Shown: positions 29,874-37,948 of the stretch, one piece after another
How the letters are laid out: every line of letters begins with the position of its first letter
Position numbering within the stretch: the first letter of the stretch is position 1
Source of the DNA: JBOGOC01 sp050747525
GTDB lineage: Bacteria > Acidobacteriota > Polarisedimenticolia > JACPZX01 > DASXTC01
NCBI GenBank assembly: GCA_050747525.1
Contig: JBOGOC010000056.1
Span: forward strand, 1 to 64,000
Length of the DNA: 64,000 bases
Direction: 5' to 3'
Notes under the pieces: generated by a model
What the model was told of the DNA's origin: nothing
The model's database searches: none
The model's input: only the letters and a program-made list of their open reading frames with translations
Position numbers and translations under genes: made by a program

Positions 29874-30502
29874 GATGCGTCGGGGACGGTGAACACCACG
29901 AAGAGCGGCCCCTCGATGCCACGCCCCGAGACGTGCAGCTCGAACGTGCGGCCGAGAAGCCCCCCTTCGGGGTGCGGGAAGTAGAGGTTGTCCAGGATGA
30001 ACTGGAACTGGTGCAGCTCGACCTGTTCATTCACGATCGCACCGGTCCCCGGAAAGAACCTGGCGGAGGCCCGTTCGTAGATGTCCAGCTTCATCCCCAG
30101 GTGATCGAGGTCCATGAGCTGCGCGTCGTAGCTCAGCTTCCCCTGGCGCCGCACCTCGTCCACGCTGGCCAGCCCGTAGCGGGCCCCCGAGACCGGCTCG
30201 ATCAGGGTGAACGACTCACGATGAAGGTGGATGGGCGTGGTGGTCTTGTTGGCCACGGTGACCGTCAGGGGAATGAAGGGGTCCTTGTCGTGGAACCGCG
30301 TGGCGTTCACCCCCACGGTGACCAGGTACAGCTTCCCTTCTTCCTTGAAGATGAACGTGCTGAGCTTGGGGCTGGTGGTGCCCGACGCGTACGGAATACC
30401 AGGGTCGGGGGTCTGGGAACGCCTCCGGCAGGCCGCGCCCGCCACGACCAGCAGCACGACGGCGGCCGCCACCAGACGGCGGGTGTGACGGTTGGATCGC
30501 AT
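29870..30502 (-). CDS. Exported or lipid-anchored protein of unknown function
   Basis: 210 residues. A basic N-terminus and hydrophobic segment (LVAAAVVLLVVAGAAC) end in Cys, suggesting a lipoprotein, though the -3 residue (Gly) is a poor lipobox match. The mature part is beta-rich (YLVTVGVNATRFHDKDPFIPLTV ... IHLHRESFTLIEP) and looks like an Ig-like or DUF4352-like beta-sandwich. No enzyme motif is visible. It sits between the cysteine desulfurase and trpG genes and is coupled to the latter. Function unknown. Confidence 0.65.
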   Translation of the reverse strand: MRSNRHTRRLVAAAVVLLVVAGAACRRRSQTPDPGIPYASGTTSPKLSTFIFKEEGKLYLVTVGVNATRFHDKDPFIPLTVTVANKTTTPIHLHRESFTLIEPVSGARYGLASVDEVRRQGKLSYDAQLMDLDHLGMKLDIYERASARFFPGTGAIVNEQVELHQFQFILDNLYFPHPEGGLLGRTFELHVSGRGIEGPLFVVFTVPDAS

Positions 30503-30542
30503 CGAGTCCCTCCAGGGATGCCGGGCTGGGGCCGATCTTACG

Positions 30543-31685
30543 CTAAGCGGCGATCTCGCGCACAGCTTCGGCCAGCGTGTCCACGTCCTGCTCCGTGCTG
30601 AAGGGGCCGGGACTCACCCGGACGGCTCCCTCGGGAAAGGTGCCGATGAACCGATGCACCCCCGGGGCGCAGTGCAGCCCGGCGCGCACGGCGATCCCGA
30701 AGGACGCGTCGAGAATCGCTCCCACCTCGCCCGCTGCGTGCCCTTTCACGTTGAAGGTCACGATCCCGGTGCGGGCCCCCGTCCCCGGCGGGACCCCGTA
30801 GAGATCCACCGCGCCCGCGTCGGCCAGCCGCTCCCACAGCCTCCGGGCCAGCCCGGCCTCGTGGCGCGCCACCTCCTCCACCCTCTTCTCCTTCAGCCAT
30901 CGCGCCGCCTCTCCCAGGCCGGCGATCCCGGCGGTGTTGGGGGTCCCGGCCTCGAGCCGGTGAGGGAGATCCTCGGGCTGCAGGGGACTGGCCGAGTCAC
31001 CGCCCGTTCCTCCCTCGCGCCATGGGCGCAGCATGGCCCGCTCCCCCACCCAGAGGCCCCCCGTCCCGACGGGGCCGAGCAGGCTCTTGTGCCCGGCGAA
31101 GGCGAGCAGGTCGATGCCGTCGCGCTCGACGTCGATGGGGACCGATCCCGCGGACTGCGCGGCGTCCACGAGCAGCAGCACGCCGCGCGAACGCAGCCGC
31201 TCGCAGATGGCGGCCACCGGCTGGACGTTCCCCAGGACGTTGCCGGCATGGGCCACCACGACCAGCCGCGTGCGGCTCTCCAGCGCGCGCTGGACGTCAT
31301 CCGGATCGAGCTCTCCCGATCCGGAGGTGGCCACGCGCGTGACGCGGATCCGTCCTTCGGCTTCCAGCCTGTTGAGCGGGCGCGCCACGGAATTGTGCTC
31401 CAGGTGCGTCGTGACGACGTGATCCTTGTCCTGAAGGAGGCCGTGAAAGGCCATGCTCAGCGCGTCGGTCGCGTTGAGCGTGAAGACGATGCGCGACGGA
31501 TCCCGCGCTCCCAGCAGGGAGGCCACCTCGCGCCGGGCATCGGCAATCTCGCGCTCCGCCTCCACCGCGAGCCTGTGCCCCGAGCGGCCCGGATTGGCCC
31601 CCACCTCGCGGGCGACGCGATCCATGCGCCGGTAGACCGGCTCGGGCTTGGGATGGGACGTGGCCGCGTTGTCGAGGTAGATCAT
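30543..31685 (-). CDS. Cysteine desulfurase / class-V aminotransferase (intact active site)
   Basis: 380 residues from the ATG giving MIYLDNAATS, the usual N-terminus, 4 nt after the ThiF-like stop. All key residues are kept: PLP-stacking His in THLEHNSV, Asn in AGNVLG, Asp-x-x-Gln in VDAAQS, Schiff-base Lys in FAGHKSLLGP, and the active-site Cys in RAGLHCAPG, the SufS/EF2568-like arrangement. It would release sulfur (or selenium) from cysteine (or selenocysteine) as a persulfide. Next to a ThiF/MoeB-like protein it probably feeds a sulfur-carrier pathway such as thiamine, molybdopterin or thiolation. It contrasts with the degenerate homologue at 4990-6159. Confidence 0.9.
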   Translation of the reverse strand: MIYLDNAATSHPKPEPVYRRMDRVAREVGANPGRSGHRLAVEAEREIADARREVASLLGARDPSRIVFTLNATDALSMAFHGLLQDKDHVVTTHLEHNSVARPLNRLEAEGRIRVTRVATSGSGELDPDDVQRALESRTRLVVVAHAGNVLGNVQPVAAICERLRSRGVLLLVDAAQSAGSVPIDVERDGIDLLAFAGHKSLLGPVGTGGLWVGERAMLRPWREGGTGGDSASPLQPEDLPHRLEAGTPNTAGIAGLGEAARWLKEKRVEEVARHEAGLARRLWERLADAGAVDLYGVPPGTGARTGIVTFNVKGHAAGEVGAILDASFGIAVRAGLHCAPGVHRFIGTFPEGAVRVSPGPFSTEQDVDTLAEAVREIAA

Positions 31686-31689
31686 GGAA

Positions 31690-32730
31690 TCAGGCCCCGA
31701 CGTACCTCGCGTAGACGCCACGGGCCGCCGCGAGGTCCTTCGTGCCCGTGACGATGGCGCGCCCGTCGGGAAACACCGACACCTGGAGCGCGTCGGCCCG
31801 GAAGCGCACCAGAAACCGCGACGCCTCCACCTCCAGGCCCGCGGGATGGGACCGCAGCCGATCGGCCAGATCCACGAGGTTCAGGTCGACCGCCGCGACG
31901 GGGAGCACCTGCACGGAGTTGCGCCCGCACAGCACGGTGGAGCGCGACCCGCGTCCCGACAGGTAGGGGAACTCCAGGCCGTCGCAGGTCTCGCACCGGC
32001 GCCGGCCGCCTCCGCGCGGGACCTCCAGGCGGGTGAACGAGCCGGTCCACGTGTCCACGCTCACCAGGTCGCGGCTCATCGCTTCGACGTTGCCCGACAG
32101 GTACTTGAGCGCCTCCACCGACTGAAGCCCGGCCACCACCGCCACCACCGGCCCCAGGATCCCCGCCGTGTCGCAGGTGGGGACGCTGCCGGGCGGAGGG
32201 GCCGACTCCATCACGCAGCGCAGGCACGCCGTGTCGCCGGGCAGCACGTTCATGGTGAGCCCGTACCCTCCCAGGCAGGCGGCGTAGATCCACGGGATCC
32301 CGTGGCGCACGGAGACTTCGTTCAGCAGGAAGCGCGTCTCGAAGTTGTCGGTCCCGTCCAGGATCAGGTCCGCGCCGCGCACCAGATCGACAACCGTCTC
32401 CGGCCCGACGTCGGCGACCACCGGCTCGATGGTGATGGAAGGATTGGCGCGCGACAGCGCCTGCGCGGCCGCGACCGCCTTCGGCTTCATGCTGCGGACG
32501 TCGTCCTCGTCGTACAGGAACTGACGTTGCAGATTGCTCAGCTCCAGGATGTCCCGATCCACCAGACGCAGCCGCCCCACGCCGGCCCGCGCGAGGCAGG
32601 AGGCGGACACTGATCCGAGTGCGCCGCAGCCCACAACCACCGCAGTGGAGTCCGCGATGCGGCGCTGGCCCTCTTCCCCGATGGGGGCGAACAGGATCTG
32701 CCGGGAATACCGCTCCACCATCTCGGACAT
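31690..32730 (-). CDS. ThiF/MoeB-family adenylyltransferase (E1-like)
   Basis: 346 residues. Starts at ATG 32730, two bases after the aroDE stop. Signature elements: RYSRQI, nucleotide-binding VVVGCGALGS, DRDILELSNLQRQ, DGTDNFETR, paired zinc CxxC motifs (CLRC ... CETC), and the catalytic-type Cys in PTCDTAGILGP. These enzymes adenylate the C-terminal Gly of ThiS/MoaD-type sulfur carriers so that a cysteine desulfurase can thiolate them. The C-terminal 85 residues do not have a rhodanese Cys loop but form a small alpha/beta domain of unknown role (DLAAARGVYARYVG). The next gene is an intact desulfurase. Confidence 0.9.
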   Translation of the reverse strand: MSEMVERYSRQILFAPIGEEGQRRIADSTAVVVGCGALGSVSASCLARAGVGRLRLVDRDILELSNLQRQFLYDEDDVRSMKPKAVAAAQALSRANPSITIEPVVADVGPETVVDLVRGADLILDGTDNFETRFLLNEVSVRHGIPWIYAACLGGYGLTMNVLPGDTACLRCVMESAPPPGSVPTCDTAGILGPVVAVVAGLQSVEALKYLSGNVEAMSRDLVSVDTWTGSFTRLEVPRGGGRRRCETCDGLEFPYLSGRGSRSTVLCGRNSVQVLPVAAVDLNLVDLADRLRSHPAGLEVEASRFLVRFRADALQVSVFPDGRAIVTGTKDLAAARGVYARYVGA

Positions 32731-32731
32731 A

Positions 32732-34258
32732 TCACCCACCCGCGCGGGCCCCGAGCGCCTGCCGGGCCGCCTCCCGCATGGCGCTCAGCGGGGCGGTGCG
32801 GCCCGTGAACAGCTCGTACTGCTCGGCCGCCTGACGCAGCAGCATCTCCAGCCCGCCGAGCACAGCGATGCCACGCTTGCGGGCCAGCGTGATGAGGGAC
32901 GTGGCCTCCGGCTGGTAGATCACCTCGTACACCAGCCGCCCCTTCACGGCGGCGGCCGGAACCGGGAGCCGCGGCGCACCCCGCCCGTTGCGCGGGGCCA
33001 TGCCGATGGGCGTGGCGTTCACGAGCACCTCGTAGGAGTGCGAAGACAGCCGGGAGGGGGGCAGGTAACGGCCGCCCACCGAGCGTGCCAGGGCCCGGCC
33101 GGGCCTTTCGGATCGGCTGGCCACCAGCACCTTGGCGCCAGCGGCCGCCAGTCCGTGGGCCAGCGCGCGCGCGGCGCCCCCCGAGCCCACGATGGCGGCG
33201 GTGAGGCCGGCCGGCTCCAGGTGCAGACGGTGCAGCGCCTCTGACAGCGCGGCCATGCCGCCCGTGGCGTCGGTGTTGAAGCCGACCAGGCGGCGTCCTT
33301 CGAACACCAGCGTGTTCACGGCCCCCACCCGGCGCGCGAGCGGCTCGACCCGATCGAGCTGCCTCATCACCGCCATCTTGTAGGGCGCCGTGACCGACAT
33401 CCCGCGCAGCCTCATCGCGCGGGCGAAAGCCTGGATCTCCCTCAGGCCCGAAGGACGGTTCACCTCGAGGGGCAGGTAACGGAAATTGAGGCCGTCGGCA
33501 TGATAGGCGGCGTTGTGGACGACCGGAGACAGGCTGTGCCCGAGCGGCGTCCCGATGATGCCCGCCAGCCGGGTCTCGTCGTCGATCTCGTCGATGCGGT
33601 AGACGCCCACCAGATCGGCCAGGGTGACCTGCCCCTTCGCCGATTCCTGGCCTTCCGCCATGCAGGCGTAGGTGGCCCAGGATCCCCACTCCACCGCCAT
33701 GATGCGGCTGGCCACCCCGGCCCCCCCCATGCAGAAGCTGGCCAGCGGGACCGGATGGGTTCGGGCGCGCTCCAGCAGATCTCGCGCGAGCAGGTTGTCG
33801 GCGAGGGAGCGGGCCATCCCCACGATCTTCACCACCTTTACGCCCGGCAGGGCGGCCATCCTGCGATAGAGGCGGAACAGGTCCTTCGGCATCCGGTTCC
33901 TGTCGTGATGCGAGAGGATGATGCCGATGCCCGGGTGGTCGCGCCCGAGCCCCAGCAGGGACGAGGAGGCCTGGCTGCCGTGCTCGACATCCACGTAGCT
34001 GGCCCCCGCGCGCACCGCCGCCCACAGCAGGTCCACGCGCTCCCGCTCGCTCCCCTCGAAGAGCCCACCATCCGAGGCGCGCCGGCAGGTGGCGATGAGC
34101 GGCCTGGGAGCCCCCTCGAAGAGCGCCTGGAGCACCTGGAAGGAGGCCCGGCGAAGGGAGTCGAGCCGCACCTCGACGGCCCCCGCCTTCTGCGGCGCGG
34201 TGAGGATCGCGCGGCGCAAGGCGGCTGGATGACGCTCGAGCAAAGACAGGATGATCAA
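32732..34258 (-). CDS. aroDE: Bifunctional 3-dehydroquinate dehydratase (type I) / shikimate dehydrogenase
   Basis: 508 residues from a TTG at 34258, preceded by GGGAGG with 9-nt spacing; the ATG at 34312 has no ribosome site and would add 18 non-conserved residues. The first 210 residues are type I dehydroquinase: EVRLDSL, IILSHHD with catalytic His, and VKIVGMA with the Schiff-base Lys. The remainder is AroE: GHSLSPVVHNAA, SVTAPYK with catalytic Lys, NTDATGG, and NADP motif GSGGAARAL. The fusion performs steps 3 and 4 of the shikimate pathway. Such AroDE fusions are known in plants and in some bacteria. It leads an operon continuing to the trpG/trpC-like genes. Confidence 0.93.
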   Translation of the reverse strand: MIILSLLERHPAALRRAILTAPQKAGAVEVRLDSLRRASFQVLQALFEGAPRPLIATCRRASDGGLFEGSERERVDLLWAAVRAGASYVDVEHGSQASSSLLGLGRDHPGIGIILSHHDRNRMPKDLFRLYRRMAALPGVKVVKIVGMARSLADNLLARDLLERARTHPVPLASFCMGGAGVASRIMAVEWGSWATYACMAEGQESAKGQVTLADLVGVYRIDEIDDETRLAGIIGTPLGHSLSPVVHNAAYHADGLNFRYLPLEVNRPSGLREIQAFARAMRLRGMSVTAPYKMAVMRQLDRVEPLARRVGAVNTLVFEGRRLVGFNTDATGGMAALSEALHRLHLEPAGLTAAIVGSGGAARALAHGLAAAGAKVLVASRSERPGRALARSVGGRYLPPSRLSSHSYEVLVNATPIGMAPRNGRGAPRLPVPAAAVKGRLVYEVIYQPEATSLITLARKRGIAVLGGLEMLLRQAAEQYELFTGRTAPLSAMREAARQALGARAGG

Positions 34259-34315
34259 AGGCCACGGCCTCCCATGTCGTTCAAAATACCACGCAGAGGC
34301 CCGCCCTCCCATCGT

Positions 34316-34344
34316 TTGACGGTGTCCGAACCGGGGGATACGAT
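34316..34344 (+). promoter_or_regulatory. Predicted promoter for selD
   Basis: TTGACG (34316-34321) and TACGAT (34339-34344) are 17 nt apart, both five of six or near matches to sigma70 consensus. The start at 34406 lies about 55 nt after the predicted initiation point. Confidence 0.5.
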
Positions 34345-34405
34345 GCGTCCTGTGGCGTCATTCCGGCGCCTGTCTCAGCCGACACGAGCGATGGAGGATG
34401 TGACG

Positions 34406-35461
34406 ATGCGCACGACCTCCGGGTTCAGACTGACCCGGTGTGCCGCGTCCGGTGGGTGAGCGGCCAAACTGGGTCCGTCGGACCTGCGGCATCTGCTCTC
34501 GCGGCTCGGAGAATCCGGCGATCCGGACCTGCTGGTGGGATTCGGCACGTCCGATGATGCCGGCGTCTACCGGGTACGGGAGGACCTCGCCCTGGTCCAG
34601 ACCGTGGACGTGATCACCCCCGTATGCGACGACCCCTACGTGTTCGGGCAGGTGGCTGCCGCGAACGCGCTGTCCGACGTGTATGCCATGGGAGGTCAGC
34701 CCCTCACCGTCCTCAACATCTGCTGCTTTCCGGGGCAAGGCGTTCCGGACGACGTTCTCGAGAAGATCCTGGTGGGATCGCTGGACAAGGTCCGCGAGGC
34801 GGGCGCCGTTCTGGTGGGCGGGCACACGGTGAAGGATCAGGAGATGAAATACGGGCTCGCCGTGACCGGGACGGTGCATCCCGACCGCATCCTGCGCAAC
34901 GCGACCGCCCGCCCCGGCGACCGGCTGGTGCTGACCAAGCCGATCGGGACCGGCATGATCATCGGAGGAGCGCGCAAGAACCTGGTCTCCGCCGGGATGC
35001 TCGCGCGCGTGCTGGAGGCCATGTCGGCACTCAACGCCATCGCCGCGCAGGAAGCGCTGGCCAGCGGAGCCCACGCCGCCACCGACATCACAGGCTTCGG
35101 GCTGGCCGGCCACGCTCTGGAGGTGGCCAGAGGGAGCGGCGTCGGCCTCGTGGTGCGCCACGCGGCTGTTCCGGTGCACGAGGGGGCCGAGGAGATGGCC
35201 GGGCGCGGCATCACCACCGCCATGACACCGTCTAACCGCGCCATGGCGGGCGCCGACATCAGCTTCGATGACGCGCTGAGCGAGACGGCGCGCGCGCTGT
35301 ACTTCGACCCGCAGACCTCCGGAGGGCTCCTGATCTCGGTCCCTGCGGACCGCGCGGAGGCGCTCGCCGCCCGCCTGCGCGAGCGGGGCGTGCCCGCGGC
35401 CGCCGTGATCGGCGACGTGGTCGCCGCCGACGCCCCGTTCATGAAAGTGGTGTCCTCGTGA
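34406..35461 (+). CDS. selD: Selenide, water dikinase SelD, a selenoprotein (Sec18)
   Basis: 351 residues when the in-frame TGA at 34457-34459 is read as selenocysteine. The frame before it gives [17 protein letters not shown] and after it [13 protein letters not shown], joining into the SelD N-terminus in which Sec18 aligns with Cys17 and Lys21 with essential Lys20 of E. coli SelD. The rest is typical: [41 protein letters not shown], and DPQTSGGLL. The ATG at 34406 has GGAGG 7 nt upstream. SelD makes selenophosphate from selenide and ATP, so this organism decodes UGA as Sec. The last base pairs overlap the ispG GTG (GTGA). Gene callers would truncate it to 34535. Confidence 0.93.
34470..34486 (+). 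promoter_or_regulatory. Candidate bacterial SECIS hairpin in selD
   Basis: Starting 10 nt after the UGA, TGGGTCC pairs with GGACCTG (five Watson-Crick pairs and two G-U) around a GTC loop at 34477-34479. The loop begins 18 nt after the UGA and carries a leading G, both within the published bacterial SECIS consensus (loop 16-37 nt from UGA). It would be bound by SelB. Confidence 0.65.
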
Positions 35462-36582
35462 AGCGCAACCCCACCCGCTCCGTGCGCATCGGACGCCTCC
35501 ACGTCGGGGCCGCTCACCCCATCGCCGTGCAGTCGATGACCGCCACCAAGACGCAGGACATCGAAGCCACCGTGGGGCAGGTGCAGGATCTCGAGCGCGC
35601 CGGCGCGGACGTGGTGAGGATCGCCGTGGATTCCGTCCGCGACGCCGAAGCGCTCGCTGCGATCCGGCAGCGCACGACCGCCAACCTCTCCGTGGACCTC
35701 CAGGAGAACTACCGGCTGGCGGCGAAGGTCGCGCCCCACGTGGACAAGATCCGCTACAACCCGGGCCACCTCTACCATCACGAGCGCAACAGGCCGGTGC
35801 GCGACAAGGTCGCCTTCATCGCCGGCGAAGCGGCGCGGCACGGCTGCGCGCTGCGCGTGGGCGTCAACTGCGGCTCGGTGGACCCCGAGAAGGCGCGCCC
35901 CGGAGACGAGGATTCGATCTCCCCCATGGTCGAGTCGGCCCTCGAGCACTGCGGCATCCTGGACGACCTGGGCTTCACCGACTACGTGGTCTCGCTCAAG
36001 GACTCCGACCCGGCCAAGGTCATCGAGGCCAACCGGCGCTTCGCCACGGCCCGCCCCGACGTCCCGCTCCATCTCGGCGTGACGGAAGCGGGGCTCCCCC
36101 CCGACGGCATCATCAAGACGCGCATCGCCTTCGAGCAGCTGCTGGCCACCGGCATCGGGGACACCGTGCGCGTCTCCCTGACCGTCCCCAACGCCCGCAA
36201 GGGCGAGGAGATCGAAGCGGGCCGCGGCATCCTGGCCGACATAGCGGCAGGAAGATTCCGCTCCGTGCCGAAGCTGGACCAGCGCCTCAACATCATCTCT
36301 TGCCCCTCGTGCTCGCGCGTCGAGAACGAAGCCTTCGTGGAGCTGGCCCAGAAGGTGAAGGAGATGACCGCCTACGCCGAGAAGCACGCCATCACCATCG
36401 CCGTGATGGGCTGCCGTGTGAACGGCCCCGGCGAGACCGACGACGCCGACCTGGGCCTCTGGTGCGCCCCGCACCACGTGAACCTCAAGAAAGGCTCCGC
36501 CGAGATCGGCGCCTTCGGCTACGACGAGATCCTCGATCGCCTCCGCCAGGAGCTCGACGCCCTCATCGCCCGGCGCAGCTGA
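35458..36582 (+). CDS. ispG: 4-hydroxy-3-methylbut-2-enyl diphosphate synthase IspG (GcpE)
   Basis: 374 residues. GTG start overlaps the selD stop. The TIM-barrel N-terminal part ([21 protein letters not shown] ... VRIAVDS) binds MEcPP. The Fe-S part shows the conserved cysteines in IISCPSCSR and [10 protein letters not shown] that, with a Glu, hold the 4Fe-4S cluster. It performs the penultimate step of the MEP isoprenoid pathway. Coupling to selD has no obvious metabolic reason beyond shared redox chemistry. Confidence 0.95.
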   Translation: MKRNPTRSVRIGRLHVGAAHPIAVQSMTATKTQDIEATVGQVQDLERAGADVVRIAVDSVRDAEALAAIRQRTTANLSVDLQENYRLAAKVAPHVDKIRYNPGHLYHHERNRPVRDKVAFIAGEAARHGCALRVGVNCGSVDPEKARPGDEDSISPMVESALEHCGILDDLGFTDYVVSLKDSDPAKVIEANRRFATARPDVPLHLGVTEAGLPPDGIIKTRIAFEQLLATGIGDTVRVSLTVPNARKGEEIEAGRGILADIAAGRFRSVPKLDQRLNIISCPSCSRVENEAFVELAQKVKEMTAYAEKHAITIAVMGCRVNGPGETDDADLGLWCAPHHVNLKKGSAEIGAFGYDEILDRLRQELDALIARRS

Positions 36583-36595
36583 GCCGTCAGCCATC

Positions 36596-36626
36596 CTTGA
36601 CTGGCTCCCGGACCGTCAAGTAGCAT
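36596..36626 (+). promoter_or_regulatory. Predicted promoter with overlapping dyad before the FixJ-type regulator
   Basis: TTGACT (36597-36602) and TAGCAT (36621-36626) are 18 nt apart. A 6-bp inverted repeat CTTGAC ... GTCAAG (36596-36601 and 36615-36620) spans the spacer, which could be an operator. The leader is about 90 nt. Confidence 0.45.
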
Positions 36627-36721
36627 GGAATTCTTCCGTACACGTCAACCTTCCGGCGTCTTCGTTCAACGGCGGCGTTCCCCCGGTCGTCAGTCGTTTC
36701 CCTCAGACGAGGAGGCGCGTC

Positions 36722-37447
36722 ATGCGCCAGGAGATCTTCGTGGTGGAGGACGATCCCCTGTTGAGAGAGGGGCTCTGCCGCCTGCTCGAATGGTGCGGCC
36801 TGGAGGTGGAGGCGTTCCCCTCCGCCGAGCGCTTCCTGATCAGACCGACCCGCGACGACCCCGCCTGTCTCGTCCTGGACGTCATGCTCCCCGGTATGAC
36901 CGGACTGCAACTTCAGGACGAGCTGAGGCGACGCGGGCGCCGCGTGCCGATCATCTTTCTCACGGGTCACGGAAGCGTCGGCATGGGCGTGACCGCCATG
37001 AAGAATGGCGCCATCGACTTCCTTACGAAGCCGCCGGATGTGGAATTGCTGCTGGCCGCCATTCTGCGCGGCCTCGAAGAGAACCATGCGATCCTGCGTG
37101 AACGTGAGCTGAACAGGCGCGTCCAGAGCAGGATGGCGGCCCTCACGCCGCGGGAGCTCGAGGTGCTTCGCTACGTGATCGGAGGAGCCCTCAACAAGCA
37201 GACAGCCTTCCATCTCGGCATCTCCGAGAAGACCGTCAAGGTGCATCGCGCCCACATCATGGAAAAGACCGGCGCGGCATCGGTGGCCGATCTCGTGCGG
37301 CTCTGCATCCGGGCCCGTGTGGAGCCGGAGCATCCCGAGTCAAGGGTCCGGCGGGCCGCACAGGGCGGCGCTGAAACCATCCACGCGGCCGGACGTGCGG
37401 CCCTGGAAACCGCCGCGCCCCGCCCCGTGCCCCCGCACGGGAAGTAG
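36722..37447 (+). CDS. FixJ/NarL-type response regulator, orphan
   Basis: 241 residues. Receiver domain with VVEDDPL pocket, Asp53 in LVLDVMLPGMTG, Thr81 and Lys103 (FLTKPP), as in FixJ/TtrR regulators. The C-terminal LuxR-type helix-turn-helix is LTPRELEVLRYVIGGALNKQTAFHLGISEKTVKVHRAHIM (two halves). About 40 low-complexity residues follow it. GAGGAGG precedes the ATG. No histidine kinase is near, so the partner is elsewhere. It may control the following DUF202 and sulfatase genes, which lie on the same strand. Confidence 0.88.
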   Translation: MRQEIFVVEDDPLLREGLCRLLEWCGLEVEAFPSAERFLIRPTRDDPACLVLDVMLPGMTGLQLQDELRRRGRRVPIIFLTGHGSVGMGVTAMKNGAIDFLTKPPDVELLLAAILRGLEENHAILRERELNRRVQSRMAALTPRELEVLRYVIGGALNKQTAFHLGISEKTVKVHRAHIMEKTGAASVADLVRLCIRARVEPEHPESRVRRAAQGGAETIHAAGRAALETAAPRPVPPHGK

Positions 37448-37469
37448 GTGCACCGAGGAGGGTTCGCAG

Positions 37470-37835
37470 GTGCCACCATCCCGGGCCGTGGACCCGACCC
37501 TCATGGCCGCGGATCGGACACTGATGGCCTGGGTGCGGACCTCGGTTTCGTTGATCGGCCTCGGATTCACGATCTACAAGTTCTTCGAGTATCTGGACCT
37601 TCACGAGATTGGCGCCCCGCATCCGCACTCTCCACGCAGGCTAGGCCTGTACCTCGTCATCGCCGCGGTGGTGCCGCTGGGTATGGCCATGGTCCAGTAC
37701 TTCAACGAGGCCCGCCTGCTCGCAAAGCGGCCCCGGGCGATCGTGCTGAGCCCGGCGTTCATACTCGCTGTTCTCACCGAGGGGTTGGGGGTCCTGCTGC
37801 TCCTCAGTGTGGCTTTTGGAATCGACCTGGTCTGA
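37470..37835 (+). CDS. DUF202 (YidH-like) membrane protein
   Basis: 121 residues from the GTG at 37470, supported by GAGGAGG 8 nt upstream. The DUF202 signature DPTLMAADRTLMAWVRTSVSLIGLGFTIYKFFEYL (N-terminal part before TM1) is followed by two further membrane segments (LYLVIAAVVPLGMAMVQYF and AFILAVLTEGLGVLLLLSVAF). The family is widespread small inner-membrane protein with no agreed function. It follows the response regulator by 22 bp. Confidence 0.88.
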   Translation: MPPSRAVDPTLMAADRTLMAWVRTSVSLIGLGFTIYKFFEYLDLHEIGAPHPHSPRRLGLYLVIAAVVPLGMAMVQYFNEARLLAKRPRAIVLSPAFILAVLTEGLGVLLLLSVAFGIDLV

Positions 37836-37948
37836 GGTGCCGGCCTGTCCCCTAGGACCAAGGACCAGTTCACACCAACGGACGGGACTGCTTTGATCGC
37901 ACACACACCCCGCGTCAACCCAAACGACCGTCAACTCCGGGGGACCGT

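Noticed and set aside
34457..34459. In-frame TGA as a nonsense mutation or frameshift making selD a pseudogene
   Set aside because: The TGA is at the exact position of the catalytic Cys/Sec of SelD, the frame continues unchanged, and a SECIS-like hairpin and a good ribosome site are present.
33500..34459. A 319-codon open frame on the plus strand ending at the selD TGA
   Set aside because: All but its last 18 codons is antisense to aroDE and shows no family resemblance; the end belongs to selD.
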